Source: Verrucomicrobiaceae bacterium
Lineage (GTDB): Bacteria > Verrucomicrobiota > Verrucomicrobiia > Verrucomicrobiales > Verrucomicrobiaceae
NCBI GenBank assembly: GCA_016713035.1
Contig: JADJPW010000004.1
Location: 310,001 to 374,000 of the forward strand
Direction of reading: 5' to 3'
DNA: 64,000 nucleotides
Shown: in pieces, positions 54,999-63,561 of the stretch
Numbering within the stretch: position 1 is the stretch's first letter
How the letters are laid out: each line of letters opens with the position of its first letter
Position numbers and translations under genes: made by a program
Notes under the pieces: generated by a model
Told to the model about the DNA's origin: nothing
Databases searched by the model: none
The model's input: only the letters and a program-made list of their open reading frames with translations

Positions 54999-57548
54999 AT
55001 GAAAGAAGCCTCCGCCCGCATCAAGATCAACAAACTGCTCGAAGCGGCGGGTTGGCGGTTCTTCGCGGATGAGAAGGGACCGGCGAACATCCAGTTGGAG
55101 CCGAGCGTCACTCTGAAAGCCGCAGACATCGACGCGCTGGGCCAGAACTTCGAGAAGGCCAAGAAGGGCTTCATCGACTTCCTGCTGCTGAATGAAAAAG
55201 GCTTTCCGTTCATCGTGCTGGAGGCCAAGTCGGAAGACAAGAACCCGCTGGTGGGCAAGGAGCAGGCCCGCAGCTATGCCCGCTCGCAGAAATGCCGCTT
55301 CGTCATCCTCTCGAACGGAAACCTACACTACTTCTGGGACCTGGAGCAGGGCAATCCGCAGGTCATCACCAGTTTTCCTTCGCCGGAGTCCGTGGCCGGG
55401 TATCAGAAGATCATCCCCATGCCCGCCAGCCTCGCGGCGGAAATGGTCGCCGAGGACTTCGTCGTGCTTACGCAGCGCCCGTCGTATCTCAGCGAAGCGG
55501 GATGGAAAAATGAGGCCGAGCGGGAGCGCTACAAGGAGACCCACGGGCTACGCTTTCTGCGTCGCTACCAGATCCAGGCCATCCATGCGATTCAGAAGGC
55601 CGTAGGAGAAAACAAAACGCGCTTCCTGCTGGAGATGGCCACCGGCACCGGCAAGACGCTGACCTCCGCCGCGCTCATCAAGCTCTTCCTGCGCACGCGA
55701 AATGCGCAGCGCGTGCTCTTCCTCGTGGACCGGCTGGAGTTGGAGGATCAGGCGTGGAAGGCCTTCACCAAGCTGCTCGCGAAGGACTACAAGACCGTCA
55801 TCTACAAGGACAACCGCGATGACTGGCGGCACGCTGAGATCGTCGTCTCCACCGTGCAGTCCCTGCTGTTTGACAACAAATTCCAGCGCCTCTTTTCGCC
55901 CACGGATTTCGATCTTGTCATCTCCGATGAGGCACACCGCAGCATCGGCGGCAATGCTCGGGCGGTGTTTGACTACTTCATCGGTTACAAGCTCGGCCTC
56001 ACCGCCACGCCGAAGGATTACCTCAAGAACCTCGACAAGGACGAGGCGCATCAAAAAGACCCGCGTGAGTATGAGCGGCGGCTCATGCTGGACACCTATC
56101 GCACCTTTGGTTGCGAGGACGGTCAGCCCACCTTCCGCTACTCGTTGCTCGATGGGGTGAAGGACGGCTTCCTCATCAATCCCACGGTCGTCGATTGCCG
56201 CACGGAGATCACCACCCAGCTTTTGTCAGACACCGGCTTCGTCGTTGATGCCAAGGAGGAGGACGATGGTGAAGACGATGACAAAGAGGTCTATCGCATC
56301 CGCCAGTTTGAGAAGCGGTTCTTCTCCCCGGCTACGAACCAGCTCTTCTGCAAGACCTTCCTGGAAAACGGTTTGCGTGATCCCGTCAGCGCAGAGTTTG
56401 GGAAGTCCATCGTCTTCGCTGTCAGCCAGCACCATGCGGCGAAGCTCACGCAGATCCTCAATGAGATGGCGGATGTCATCTGGCCGGGGCGCTACCAGTC
56501 GGACTTCGCTGTGCAGGTGACTTCCCACGTCACCGAGGCTCAGCAATACACGATCAATTTCACCAACAACAATCTCATGGGCAGCGGCCACGTCCTGCCC
56601 GAGTATCGCACCAGCAAGACCCGTGTTTGCGTCACCGTCGGCATGATGACCACCGGCTATGACTGCCCGGACATTCTGAACCTCGGCCTGTTCCGCCCCA
56701 TCTTCTCCCCCACGGATTTCATCCAGATCAAAGGCCGTGGCACACGCAAACACGACTTCCGCGAGCAATTGCGGGATGAGGACATGAAGTCCGAGGTCAA
56801 ACAGCCGCAAAAGACGAGCTTCAAGCTCTTCGACTTCTTCGCGAACTGCGAATACTTCGAGGAGGAATTCGATTACGACGAGGTCATCAAGACTCCGCGT
56901 CCCTCCGGCGGCACCGGCGGAGAGGAAGGCGGCACCGGTGGCGGACCCACGCCCAGCGGTGGTTACGAGCACCTCGGGGAGGACATCGTTTCCACGCTGA
57001 AGGAGGACACCATCGGCCCCGAGGGCATGAAGGTGGACCGCATGTTCTTCAAGCAATTCGAGGACACCGTAAAGGCCGACCCCGTCGTCACCGCCGATGT
57101 GCAGGCCGGACGCTGGGAGCATGTCATCGACTACATTCATGAGCACCTGCTCGACAAGCCCACGGAGCACTACACGCTCGAAAAGCTGCGCAAGGCCGCT
57201 GGCGTGGATCGCCGTCTCTCACTCCGCGAGGTGCTGGAAAAGGTCTTCGGCCTCATCCCCGGCTTCAAATCGAAGGACGAGCTGCTGGAGGAGGAATTTG
57301 CCAAGTTCCTCGCCGATGTGAAGCCCGGCGGGGAGGAAGCCGAGGCTATCCCCGCCTTGAAGACCTTCTTCAAAGCCTACGCCACCAGTGAGCGCATCCG
57401 CCACATCATCGAAGCCAAAGAATTTGGCGATCTCGCTGCGAACCCGGTGTTCTCCATCGCCGATTTCAAGGCCGTGCCGAAAAAGTTCCGCGAGCTGGTG
57501 CCTCAATACATCCGCGACTATGTGCCGGTGAACCAGTTCGTCGCCTAG
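54999..57548 (+). CDS. hsdR: Type I restriction enzyme subunit R (EcoEI-like)
   Basis: 849-residue DNA translocase and nuclease of the type I complex. The PD-(D/E)XK nuclease is at the N-terminus (FID60, LEAK with Glu75 and Lys77). The SF2 helicase follows: MATGTGKT at 212-219 (Walker A), VLFLVDRLELEDQ, SDEAHRS with DEAH near 310, then LGLTATP. Motifs further on include VCVTVGMMTTGYDCPDI and IKGRGTRKH. A Gly-rich linker near residues 630-650 (GGTGGEEGGTGGGP) leads to the helical C-terminal domain that docks HsdM/HsdS. All motifs are intact, so the subunit should be functional. Confidence 0.93.
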   Translation: MKEASARIKINKLLEAAGWRFFADEKGPANIQLEPSVTLKAADIDALGQNFEKAKKGFIDFLLLNEKGFPFIVLEAKSEDKNPLVGKEQARSYARSQKCRFVILSNGNLHYFWDLEQGNPQVITSFPSPESVAGYQKIIPMPASLAAEMVAEDFVVLTQRPSYLSEAGWKNEAERERYKETHGLRFLRRYQIQAIHAIQKAVGENKTRFLLEMATGTGKTLTSAALIKLFLRTRNAQRVLFLVDRLELEDQAWKAFTKLLAKDYKTVIYKDNRDDWRHAEIVVSTVQSLLFDNKFQRLFSPTDFDLVISDEAHRSIGGNARAVFDYFIGYKLGLTATPKDYLKNLDKDEAHQKDPREYERRLMLDTYRTFGCEDGQPTFRYSLLDGVKDGFLINPTVVDCRTEITTQLLSDTGFVVDAKEEDDGEDDDKEVYRIRQFEKRFFSPATNQLFCKTFLENGLRDPVSAEFGKSIVFAVSQHHAAKLTQILNEMADVIWPGRYQSDFAVQVTSHVTEAQQYTINFTNNNLMGSGHVLPEYRTSKTRVCVTVGMMTTGYDCPDILNLGLFRPIFSPTDFIQIKGRGTRKHDFREQLRDEDMKSEVKQPQKTSFKLFDFFANCEYFEEEFDYDEVIKTPRPSGGTGGEEGGTGGGPTPSGGYEHLGEDIVSTLKEDTIGPEGMKVDRMFFKQFEDTVKADPVVTADVQAGRWEHVIDYIHEHLLDKPTEHYTLEKLRKAAGVDRRLSLREVLEKVFGLIPGFKSKDELLEEEFAKFLADVKPGGEEAEAIPALKTFFKAYATSERIRHIIEAKEFGDLAANPVFSIADFKAVPKKFRELVPQYIRDYVPVNQFVA

Positions 57549-57550
57549 CC

Positions 57551-58312
57551 ATGAGTGAAGCCGCAGCCATGCCGTTCGGTGACTACCTCGTCTTCGTGGA
57601 CGAGAGCGGTGATCACAGCCTCACCAGCATTGACCCCCAGTATTCCGCCTTTGTGCTGGCCTTCGCCATCATTCGAAAATCGGATTACGTTGAAAAGGTC
57701 TGCCGCGAGCTTCAGCAGTTCAAAATGAAGCATTGGGGGCATGACGAGATTGTTCTGCATGAGCATGAAATCCGGAAGCCCTGTGATTCCTTCGCCTTTC
57801 TTTTGAACAAAACCCGGCGTGAAGCCTTTCTGTCCGGCTTGAATGACATCATGGCTTCGTTGCCCGCCACTCTGGTCGCTGTTGTGATTGATAAGCCTGC
57901 CTTCGCATCCCGCCATCAGGTAGAGGCCGCCATCGGAGTGTATGACTTCGCCATGGAGAAGGGCCTGCATGGTGTGTATCAGTTCCTCTCCAGCCAGGGG
58001 CAGTCTCAGCTCCGCACGCCGATCATCGTCGAATGCCGCGGCAGAAAGGAAGACAAGGAATTAGAGCTGACTTTCCGCCGGTTTTGTGATGTCACACCGG
58101 TTCATGCCTCACCTCTCCCTTTTGACCTCGTCATGGTGCCCAAAGCTTCGAACTCCGCTGGCCTCCAGCTCGCCGATCTCATCGCCCGACCCATTGGCTT
58201 GCATCATCTTCGTCCACACCAGCCCAATCGGGCCTTCGACATCCTCAAAACGAAGTTTTACCGAGATGCGGGTGGCGGCCTCGACAAAACGGGTCTCCTG
58301 CGTGTCCCCTAG
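57551..58312 (+). CDS. DUF3800 domain protein inside the type I locus
   Basis: 253 residues, starting 2 nt after the hsdR stop. DUF3800 marks are visible: DYLVFVDESGDHSL (VDESGD, N-terminal Asp motif) and GLQLADLIARPIG (C-terminal Asp). The family has an RNase H-like fold with probable metal-binding acidic residues and is frequent in defence islands and phage-related loci, but its activity is not settled. Its position inside an RM operon is a co-transcription argument for a restriction-related role. Confidence 0.85.
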   Translation: MSEAAAMPFGDYLVFVDESGDHSLTSIDPQYSAFVLAFAIIRKSDYVEKVCRELQQFKMKHWGHDEIVLHEHEIRKPCDSFAFLLNKTRREAFLSGLNDIMASLPATLVAVVIDKPAFASRHQVEAAIGVYDFAMEKGLHGVYQFLSSQGQSQLRTPIIVECRGRKEDKELELTFRRFCDVTPVHASPLPFDLVMVPKASNSAGLQLADLIARPIGLHHLRPHQPNRAFDILKTKFYRDAGGGLDKTGLLRVP

Positions 58313-58429
58313 AAATGCGAAAGGCCCTCGGATATTTCCAAGAGCCTAGCGCCGGCCGGACATTTCCAACCCAACTTGCTCGAATACTCTCCCGCTTTCC
58401 CCTTTCCGTCAAATCCCCATTTCCCCTCC

Positions 58430-60954
58430 ATGCTCGACACAGACACCAAACGCCGCATCGACACCGCCCGTGACATCCTCGTGGGCAAGGTCCCCGATCC
58501 GAAGTCGCAGGTGGAGCAGATCACCATCGCCCTCATCTACAAGTTCATGGACGATATGGACGCCGAGGCCGTGGAGCTGGGCGGGAAGCGGAAGTTCTTC
58601 AAAGGAGAGTTCGCCCCCTACGGCTGGGCGGAGCTGATGAAGAAGGCCGGGAATGAAAAGCAGCGCTGCTACGCCGATGGCATCACCCGCATGACGGAGA
58701 ATGAGGGCCTGCCCGCCCTGTTCCGCGACATCTTTAAAAACGCCTACCTGCCGTATCGCGATCCCGAGACGCTCAATGCCTTCCTCAAAATCATCGACGA
58801 GTTCCGCTACGACCACAGCGAGCGCCTCGGCGATGCCTTTGAATACCTCCTCTCCGTGCTCGGCAGCCAGGGAGATGCCGGGCAGTTCCGCACCCCGCGC
58901 CACATCATCGACTTCATGGTCGAGATCTTGAAGCCCCAGAAGCACGAAACCGTGCTCGATCCCGCCTGCGGCACCGCCGGGTTCCTGATCTCCGCCTACA
59001 AGCACATCCTCAAGACCAACCGCAACGCCAAGGGCCAGAGCACCCTCACGCCAGACGATAAGGGCAAACTCGCGAAGAACTTCAAAGGCTACGACATCTC
59101 GCCCGACATGGTGAGGCTCTCCCTGGTGAACCTCTACCTCCACGGCTTCACCGATCCGCACATCTACGAATACGACAGCCTCACGCAGGAAGAGCGCTGG
59201 AACGAGCTGGCGGATGTCATCCTGGCAAATCCGCCCTTCATGTCGCCGAAGGGCGGCATTCGCCCGCACAAGCGCTTCTCCATCCAGGCAAAGCGCAGCG
59301 AGGTGCTCTTTGTCGATTACATGGCGGAGCACCTCACGCCGCAGGGCCGCGCCGGAATCATCGTGCCGGAGGGCATCATCTTCCAGAGCCAGACCGCCTA
59401 CGTGGAACTGCGGAAGATGCTCGTGGACACCTGCCTCGTCGCCGTCATCTCCCTCCCTGCCGGCTGCTTCAATCCCTACTCCGGGGTGAAGACCTCCATC
59501 CTCCTGCTCGACAAGGCCCTCGCGAAGCAGAGCGACACCATCGCCTTCTTCAAAGTGGAAAACGACGGCTTCGGCCTCGGTGCCCAGCGCCGCGCCATCG
59601 AAGCCAACGACCTCCCGCAGGTCCAAACCGAGGTCGAAGCCTATCTGGAGGCTTTGAGAGCCGAAAACGACATGAGCGAAATGCAGCTCACCACCGGCCT
59701 CATCGTCCCAAAAAGCAAAGTGGCGGCGAATGGCGACTACAACCTGAGCGGGGAAAGGTATCGGGAGGGCGCGGTCAAAAGCGAAAAGTATCCCTCTTAT
59801 GCGCTCTCCGAAGTATGCGACATCTTCAACGGCTCAACGCCGTCCAAGCAAGAACCCCGCTATTGGGAAAATGGGACTGTGCCTTGGTTTACTGTCGAAG
59901 ACATTCGGAAGAATGGGCGAATAATTGAGAAGACGGAGAAATTTGTGACCGCTGAGGGGCTAAATGAAACGAGCCTCAAGCTACTCCCCAAGCATTCTGT
60001 GCTTCTCTGCTGCACGGCGTCAGTCGGTGAGTTTGCATTTACTGAGATCGAACTGACGACCAACCAGCAATTCAACGGTCTGGTAGTGAAAAAGACCTTC
60101 GCTGATCGGTTGCTACCAAAATATCTTTTCCTCGTCTCAAGCCGCTTCAAAGACGAACTCATCAGGTTATCCGGAAAGACGTCATTCAACTTCGTTTCCG
60201 TTGGCACGTTGAAGACGATTGAAATCCCCCTGCCGCCGCTGGAGGTGCAGCAGGAGATCGTGGCGGAGATCGAGGGCTACCAGAAAGTCATCGATGGAGC
60301 CCGCGCCGTTCTCAACCACTACCGCCCCCACATCCCCATCCACCCCGACTGGCCGATGGTGGAGCTTGGCGAAGTCTGCGAAATCAAGTCTGGAGGCACC
60401 CCCAGTCGATCAAATGAGTCATTCTGGAACGGAGACATACCATGGGTGACAACGACGCTTATTGATTATGGTATTATTGAACACGCGAACGAGTTCATTA
60501 CAAAGGACGGTCTCGACAACTCATCCACATGGATTGTCCCAAAGGGAACTGTGCTCATGGCAATGTATGGACAAGGAGTCACGCGTGGCAGGGTCGCCAT
60601 TCTTGGCATTGATGCTTCAATTAACCAAGCCTGTGCCGCGTTTATGCCCAAAGGAAAGTTGCTCGACCATCGCTACCTATTCCGAGTCCTCCAATCTCGT
60701 TACGATCATCTGCGAGAAATAAGCGAAGCCCGTGGTGGGACCAAAGCAACCTTAGTGCACAGATCTTGAAGGAATATTCTATCCCGATCCCCCCGCTGGA
60801 AACCCAACGCGCCATCGTGACGGAGATCGAGGCGGAGCAGGCGCTGGTGGCGGCGAACCGGGAGCTGATCACCCGCATGGAAGCCAAAATCCAGGCCACC
60901 CTGGCCCGTGTGTGGGGTGAGGATTCGCCGTGTGTTGAAGCTGTTTCTGATTAG
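58430..60954 (+). CDS. Fused HsdM-HsdS (DNA methyltransferase plus specificity) protein, one frameshift near the C-terminus
   Basis: ATG 58430. The N6-adenine methyltransferase half has the HsdM helical start (residues 1-150), then VLDPACGTAGFLISAY (motif I, near 178) and LANPPFMSPKGG (NPPF, near 266). The specificity half begins near residue 440. Target-recognition domain 1 is at about 59790-60230 (EVCDIFNGSTPSKQEPRYWENG). A conserved spacer helix follows (PPLEVQQEIVAEIEGYQKVI), then domain 2 at about 60355-60770 (EVCEIKSGGTPSRSNESFWNG). A one-base shift near 60745 (accaaagcaacc) is needed to reach the last spacer helix ETQRAIVTEIEAEQALVAAN, which ends at 60954. It methylates and specifies the target of the R subunit. 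Confidence 0.9.
60836..60923 (+). repeat. Direct repeat copy A: 3' end of hsdS
   Basis: 88 bp inside the end of the fused gene, encoding QALVAANRELITRMEAKIQA and on to TLARVWGE. It matches 62814-62901 with only two differences, both synonymous (positions 60852 and 60906). The offset is 1,978 bp. Together the copies bracket the SIR2-like and HEPN-like genes. Confidence 0.9.
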
Positions 60955-60975
60955 TTTCCTCAACCATTAGCTGCT

Positions 60976-62007
60976 ATGCCCGCACCAACGATTATATCCT
61001 ACGACGACGTTCTCTCCAAGGCTGATACTCGCCGTCACCTTCTTCTGGGCAATGGATTCAGCATTGCTTGCCGTCCAGATCTGTTTCGATACGACAAGCT
61101 GTTTGATCGAGCGGATTTTTCGTCCCTCGCCAGAGCACGTAAAGCATTCGATCGCCTTTCGACCACAAACTTCGAAGCGGTGATTCGTGCTCTGCGGAAC
61201 TTCGCGCTGATCTGTGAACTTTATGCCCCCGGCGATGTGAAAGCCAAGGAAAGAGCCTGTAAGGATGCCGATGCTCTTCGGGAGGTGCTAGTGAGCGCGG
61301 TTGCGGATTCGCACCCCAATAGGCCCCATAATATAGAGTCGGACGAGTATCTGAACTGCCGCGAGTTTGTGCGTGGCTATAAGAGCATCAATACCCTGAA
61401 CTATGACCTGCTCCTTTATTGGGCGCTCATGCAGGACGAGCTTGGTGATGATGAAATCCCTTGTGATGACGGATTCCGTAAGCCTGCTGACGACCCCGGA
61501 GCCAGTTACGTTTCGTGGGATCCAGACAACTCAAAATCTCAAACGGTGAGATATCTGCATGGGGCTCTGCATCTTTATGATACCGGCGTTGAAATGAAGA
61601 AGTTCACCTGGATCAATACCATGGTCCCTTTGGTTGACCAAATCCGCGCAGCGTTAAAACAGGAATTTTACCCTGTCTTCGTGTCAGAAGGAACGAGTGA
61701 CGAGAAGTTGGAGCGAATCAGGCACAATGATTATCTTTGCAAAATGTATCGCTCATTCACGGAACTTCAGGGCGCCATCGTCGTCTATGGCCATTCTCTA
61801 GATGAGAGTGACGACCACATCTTTAATGACCGGATCGGTCGGCATGGAAAGACATCTCAGCTCTTTGTAAGCCTTTACGGCGACCCTAGTTCCCCAGTGA
61901 ACAAAACGATCATTCGTCGTGCCTTAGCAATTGCTAGGCTTAGACCGGATCGGAGGCCGTTGGAGGTCAAGTTTTATGACGCGGCAAGTGCGTCAGTCTG
62001 GAAGTAA
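60976..62007 (+). CDS. SIR2-like (DUF4917-type) protein, candidate defence effector
   Basis: 343 residues. Motifs recall the SIR2-like clan: LLLGNGFSIACRPDLF (GNGFSI at 25-30, NAD-loop like), NTLNYDLLLYW (140-149, compare TNYD of SIR2-like_2), RYLHGALHLY (192-201, compare HG) and IVVYGHSLDESDDHIFND (the G-S-D pattern). These are the four recurrent SIR2-like/DUF4917 elements. Related SIR2 domains in anti-phage systems deplete NAD. The gene begins 21 nt after the hsdMS end, is less G+C-rich than its neighbours, and is followed 36 nt later by the HEPN-like gene. Assignment as an NADase is inferred from motifs, not shown. Confidence 0.75.
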   Translation: MPAPTIISYDDVLSKADTRRHLLLGNGFSIACRPDLFRYDKLFDRADFSSLARARKAFDRLSTTNFEAVIRALRNFALICELYAPGDVKAKERACKDADALREVLVSAVADSHPNRPHNIESDEYLNCREFVRGYKSINTLNYDLLLYWALMQDELGDDEIPCDDGFRKPADDPGASYVSWDPDNSKSQTVRYLHGALHLYDTGVEMKKFTWINTMVPLVDQIRAALKQEFYPVFVSEGTSDEKLERIRHNDYLCKMYRSFTELQGAIVVYGHSLDESDDHIFNDRIGRHGKTSQLFVSLYGDPSSPVNKTIIRRALAIARLRPDRRPLEVKFYDAASASVWK

Positions 62008-62043
62008 ACCGGATAGATTTAGCGCCAGTTAAAATGCACCCAC

Positions 62044-62772
62044 ATGGAAGAAGCTGCCGAACTCGCCAACTACCTGCCGCTCTCCTTCAAGACCCCGAAG
62101 GAGCAGGAATACATCAAATTCCTGTGGGACGCCTTCGAGACGAACTACACGCACGACAAATACCAGTTCGCCTTTCTCGCCTACCACATGCTCACGATGA
62201 GCTTCGTCTATTTCAACATCTGGCAGATCAAACAAAGCGTGCCAGAGGATTTTGAAAAAGGCCTGATCGGCTTTGGCAAGGATGTGGAGAAAGGGCTGCT
62301 CGCTGCCACCTCGCCCTTCTCCTTCAGCGTCGTGCCCGAGCGCACGATGCTGCGCTTCCTCAAACTCATCGCCTGCGACAACGGCAAGATCGGCACCTAC
62401 GCCAAGCTAGTGGACGACCGCAACGAAACCGCCCACCCCAACGGCAACATCTTCTTCAGCACCCAAGCTGCGCTCGACATCAAGATTCGGGAAATCCTCC
62501 GCATCGTGGATGAAATCCAAACCCACTCCATCCACACCATCCAGCGCTGCTATGTCCGCTTCCTGAAGGAAAGCAGCAATCCCAATGACCGGCAGTATAC
62601 TGAAGATGCTGATCAAATTCGGGAAGCCCTGATTCATGCTCATTACCTTTCCCAAAAGGACGTCGAGATCTGCGCTGCACTCGACATGCCCGACGAAGTG
62701 GTTTCCCACCTTGGCTTCGATTGCATCGAGTCCCTCCACCAAACCCTCCGTCAAAACTTTGTTGCTGAATGA
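62044..62772 (+). CDS. HEPN-like protein (RNETAH motif), partner of the SIR2-like gene
   Basis: 242 residues, all-helical. Residues 126-131 read RNETAH (Arg-x4-His, preceded by KLVDD), the spacing of the HEPN RNase motif. Features around it fit a four-helix core: TMLRFLKLIACDNGKIGTYA and KIREILRIVDEIQTHSIHTI. The C-terminal part carries HYLSQKDVEICAALDMPDEVV, a possible helix-turn-helix. HEPN domains are nucleases or antitoxin partners in RM, abortive-infection and SIR2 systems. The call depends on one short motif, so moderate. Confidence 0.58.
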   Translation: MEEAAELANYLPLSFKTPKEQEYIKFLWDAFETNYTHDKYQFAFLAYHMLTMSFVYFNIWQIKQSVPEDFEKGLIGFGKDVEKGLLAATSPFSFSVVPERTMLRFLKLIACDNGKIGTYAKLVDDRNETAHPNGNIFFSTQAALDIKIREILRIVDEIQTHSIHTIQRCYVRFLKESSNPNDRQYTEDADQIREALIHAHYLSQKDVEICAALDMPDEVVSHLGFDCIESLHQTLRQNFVAE

Positions 62773-62811
62773 GATCGTTTTGAGACAGAATAACCAGCCT
62801 CTATCAAGCAC

Positions 62812-62923
62812 CAAGCAGGCGCTGGTGGCAGCGAACCGGGAGCTGATCACCCGCATGGAAGCCAAAATCCAGGCCACCCTGGCTCGTGTGTGGGGTGAGG
62901 AAGAGACCGCGGCCCGCGACTGA
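62812..62923 (+). pseudogene. Duplicated hsdS 3'-end remnant (direct repeat copy B)
   Basis: The 88 bp at 62814-62901 repeats 60836-60923 with two synonymous differences. It continues to its own stop at 62923 with a different tail (GEEETAARD instead of GEDSPCVEAVSD). There is no start codon or upstream specificity domain in frame. This is therefore the 3' stub of an hsdS gene left when a new specificity segment and the SIR2/HEPN cassette were placed upstream. Alternatively, it is a duplicated tail acting as a recombination seed. Confidence 0.8.
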
Positions 62924-62926
62924 CCC

Positions 62927-63391
62927 ATGGCTGCCTCCCTCACTGCCCTGCAACGCAAGTCCCGCCAGCGCCGCACCCGCCCCATCCAGCGTGTCGTGCA
63001 GCAAACTGGCACCTCCTGCGGCGTGGCCTGTGTGGCCATGCTCGCCCGGCTGAGCTTTCGCGATGCCCACCGCCTCGCCCATGAGGTGCTGAAGAAGAAA
63101 CGGAAACAGTCCAACCAACGCACCTATCCCGAGCACCTGCGGGCGATGCTCAAACCTCTCGGGCTGCGGCTGGGCCGGCAAGTGAAATGCCGCACCTGGC
63201 GCAAGGTGCCGCCTGATTCGCTCGTGGCCGTGCAATGGAACCGCGCCAAAGGCACCTGGCACTGGGTCGTCTCCGGTCACGATGCCAAAGGCCTGTTCTT
63301 CTTCGATCCACGCAAGAACGTGAAGGACATCCGTCGCCGCGCCTTTGAGAAAGCACGCCCCTCGTGGTATCACCGCGTTGTTCGGCAGTGA
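62927..63391 (+). CDS. Peptidase C39-like (papain-like) small protein
   Basis: 154 residues, starting 3 nt after the hsdS remnant. QQTGTSCGVACVAMLARLSF has the C39 Gln-x-Cys-Gly spacing (nucleophile Cys), TWHWVVSGHD supplies a His, and LFFFDPRKN an Asp. The chain is strongly basic at the N-terminus (RKSRQRRTRP). It lacks the transport domains of bacteriocin exporters, so it is a stand-alone C39-like hydrolase or its relative. Its link with the RM locus is only positional. Confidence 0.62.
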   Translation: MAASLTALQRKSRQRRTRPIQRVVQQTGTSCGVACVAMLARLSFRDAHRLAHEVLKKKRKQSNQRTYPEHLRAMLKPLGLRLGRQVKCRTWRKVPPDSLVAVQWNRAKGTWHWVVSGHDAKGLFFFDPRKNVKDIRRRAFEKARPSWYHRVVRQ

Positions 63392-63450
63392 GCTTCCGTG
63401 CGTTCCTTGTCTTCCTTGGTTGAATGAAAGAGGCGGCGCGAATGCCAGCG

Positions 63451-63490
63451 CTCCCTCCAATGGCTGCGCCGCCTGAAGGCGGGACTACAG
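63451..63490. repeat. Possible interspersed palindromic element
   Basis: The intergenic segment with ctccctccaatggctgcg and ccgcctgaaggcgg (63469-63482) contains a 5-bp stem with a tgaa loop. Such Gly/Ala-codon-like palindromes are seen as intergenic repeats in several Verrucomicrobia (recalled, not checked here). Only one copy is in the window. Confidence 0.3.
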
Positions 63491-63561
63491 AAGCCGCGAA
63501 GAGAACCCCGAACAAAGAGCCCAGCACAGCGGGCAGAAGTGCCCACATCACTTTTCACCTC

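Noticed and set aside
54660..55000. Possible CRISPR-like repeats upstream of hsdR
   Set aside because: Only one dyad and one weaker hairpin are present; there is no regular spacing or repeated unit, and no cas gene.
58409..59626. 405-residue minus-strand frame antisense to hsdM
   Set aside because: Same reason: HsdM motifs (DPACG, NPPF) on the plus strand explain the DNA.
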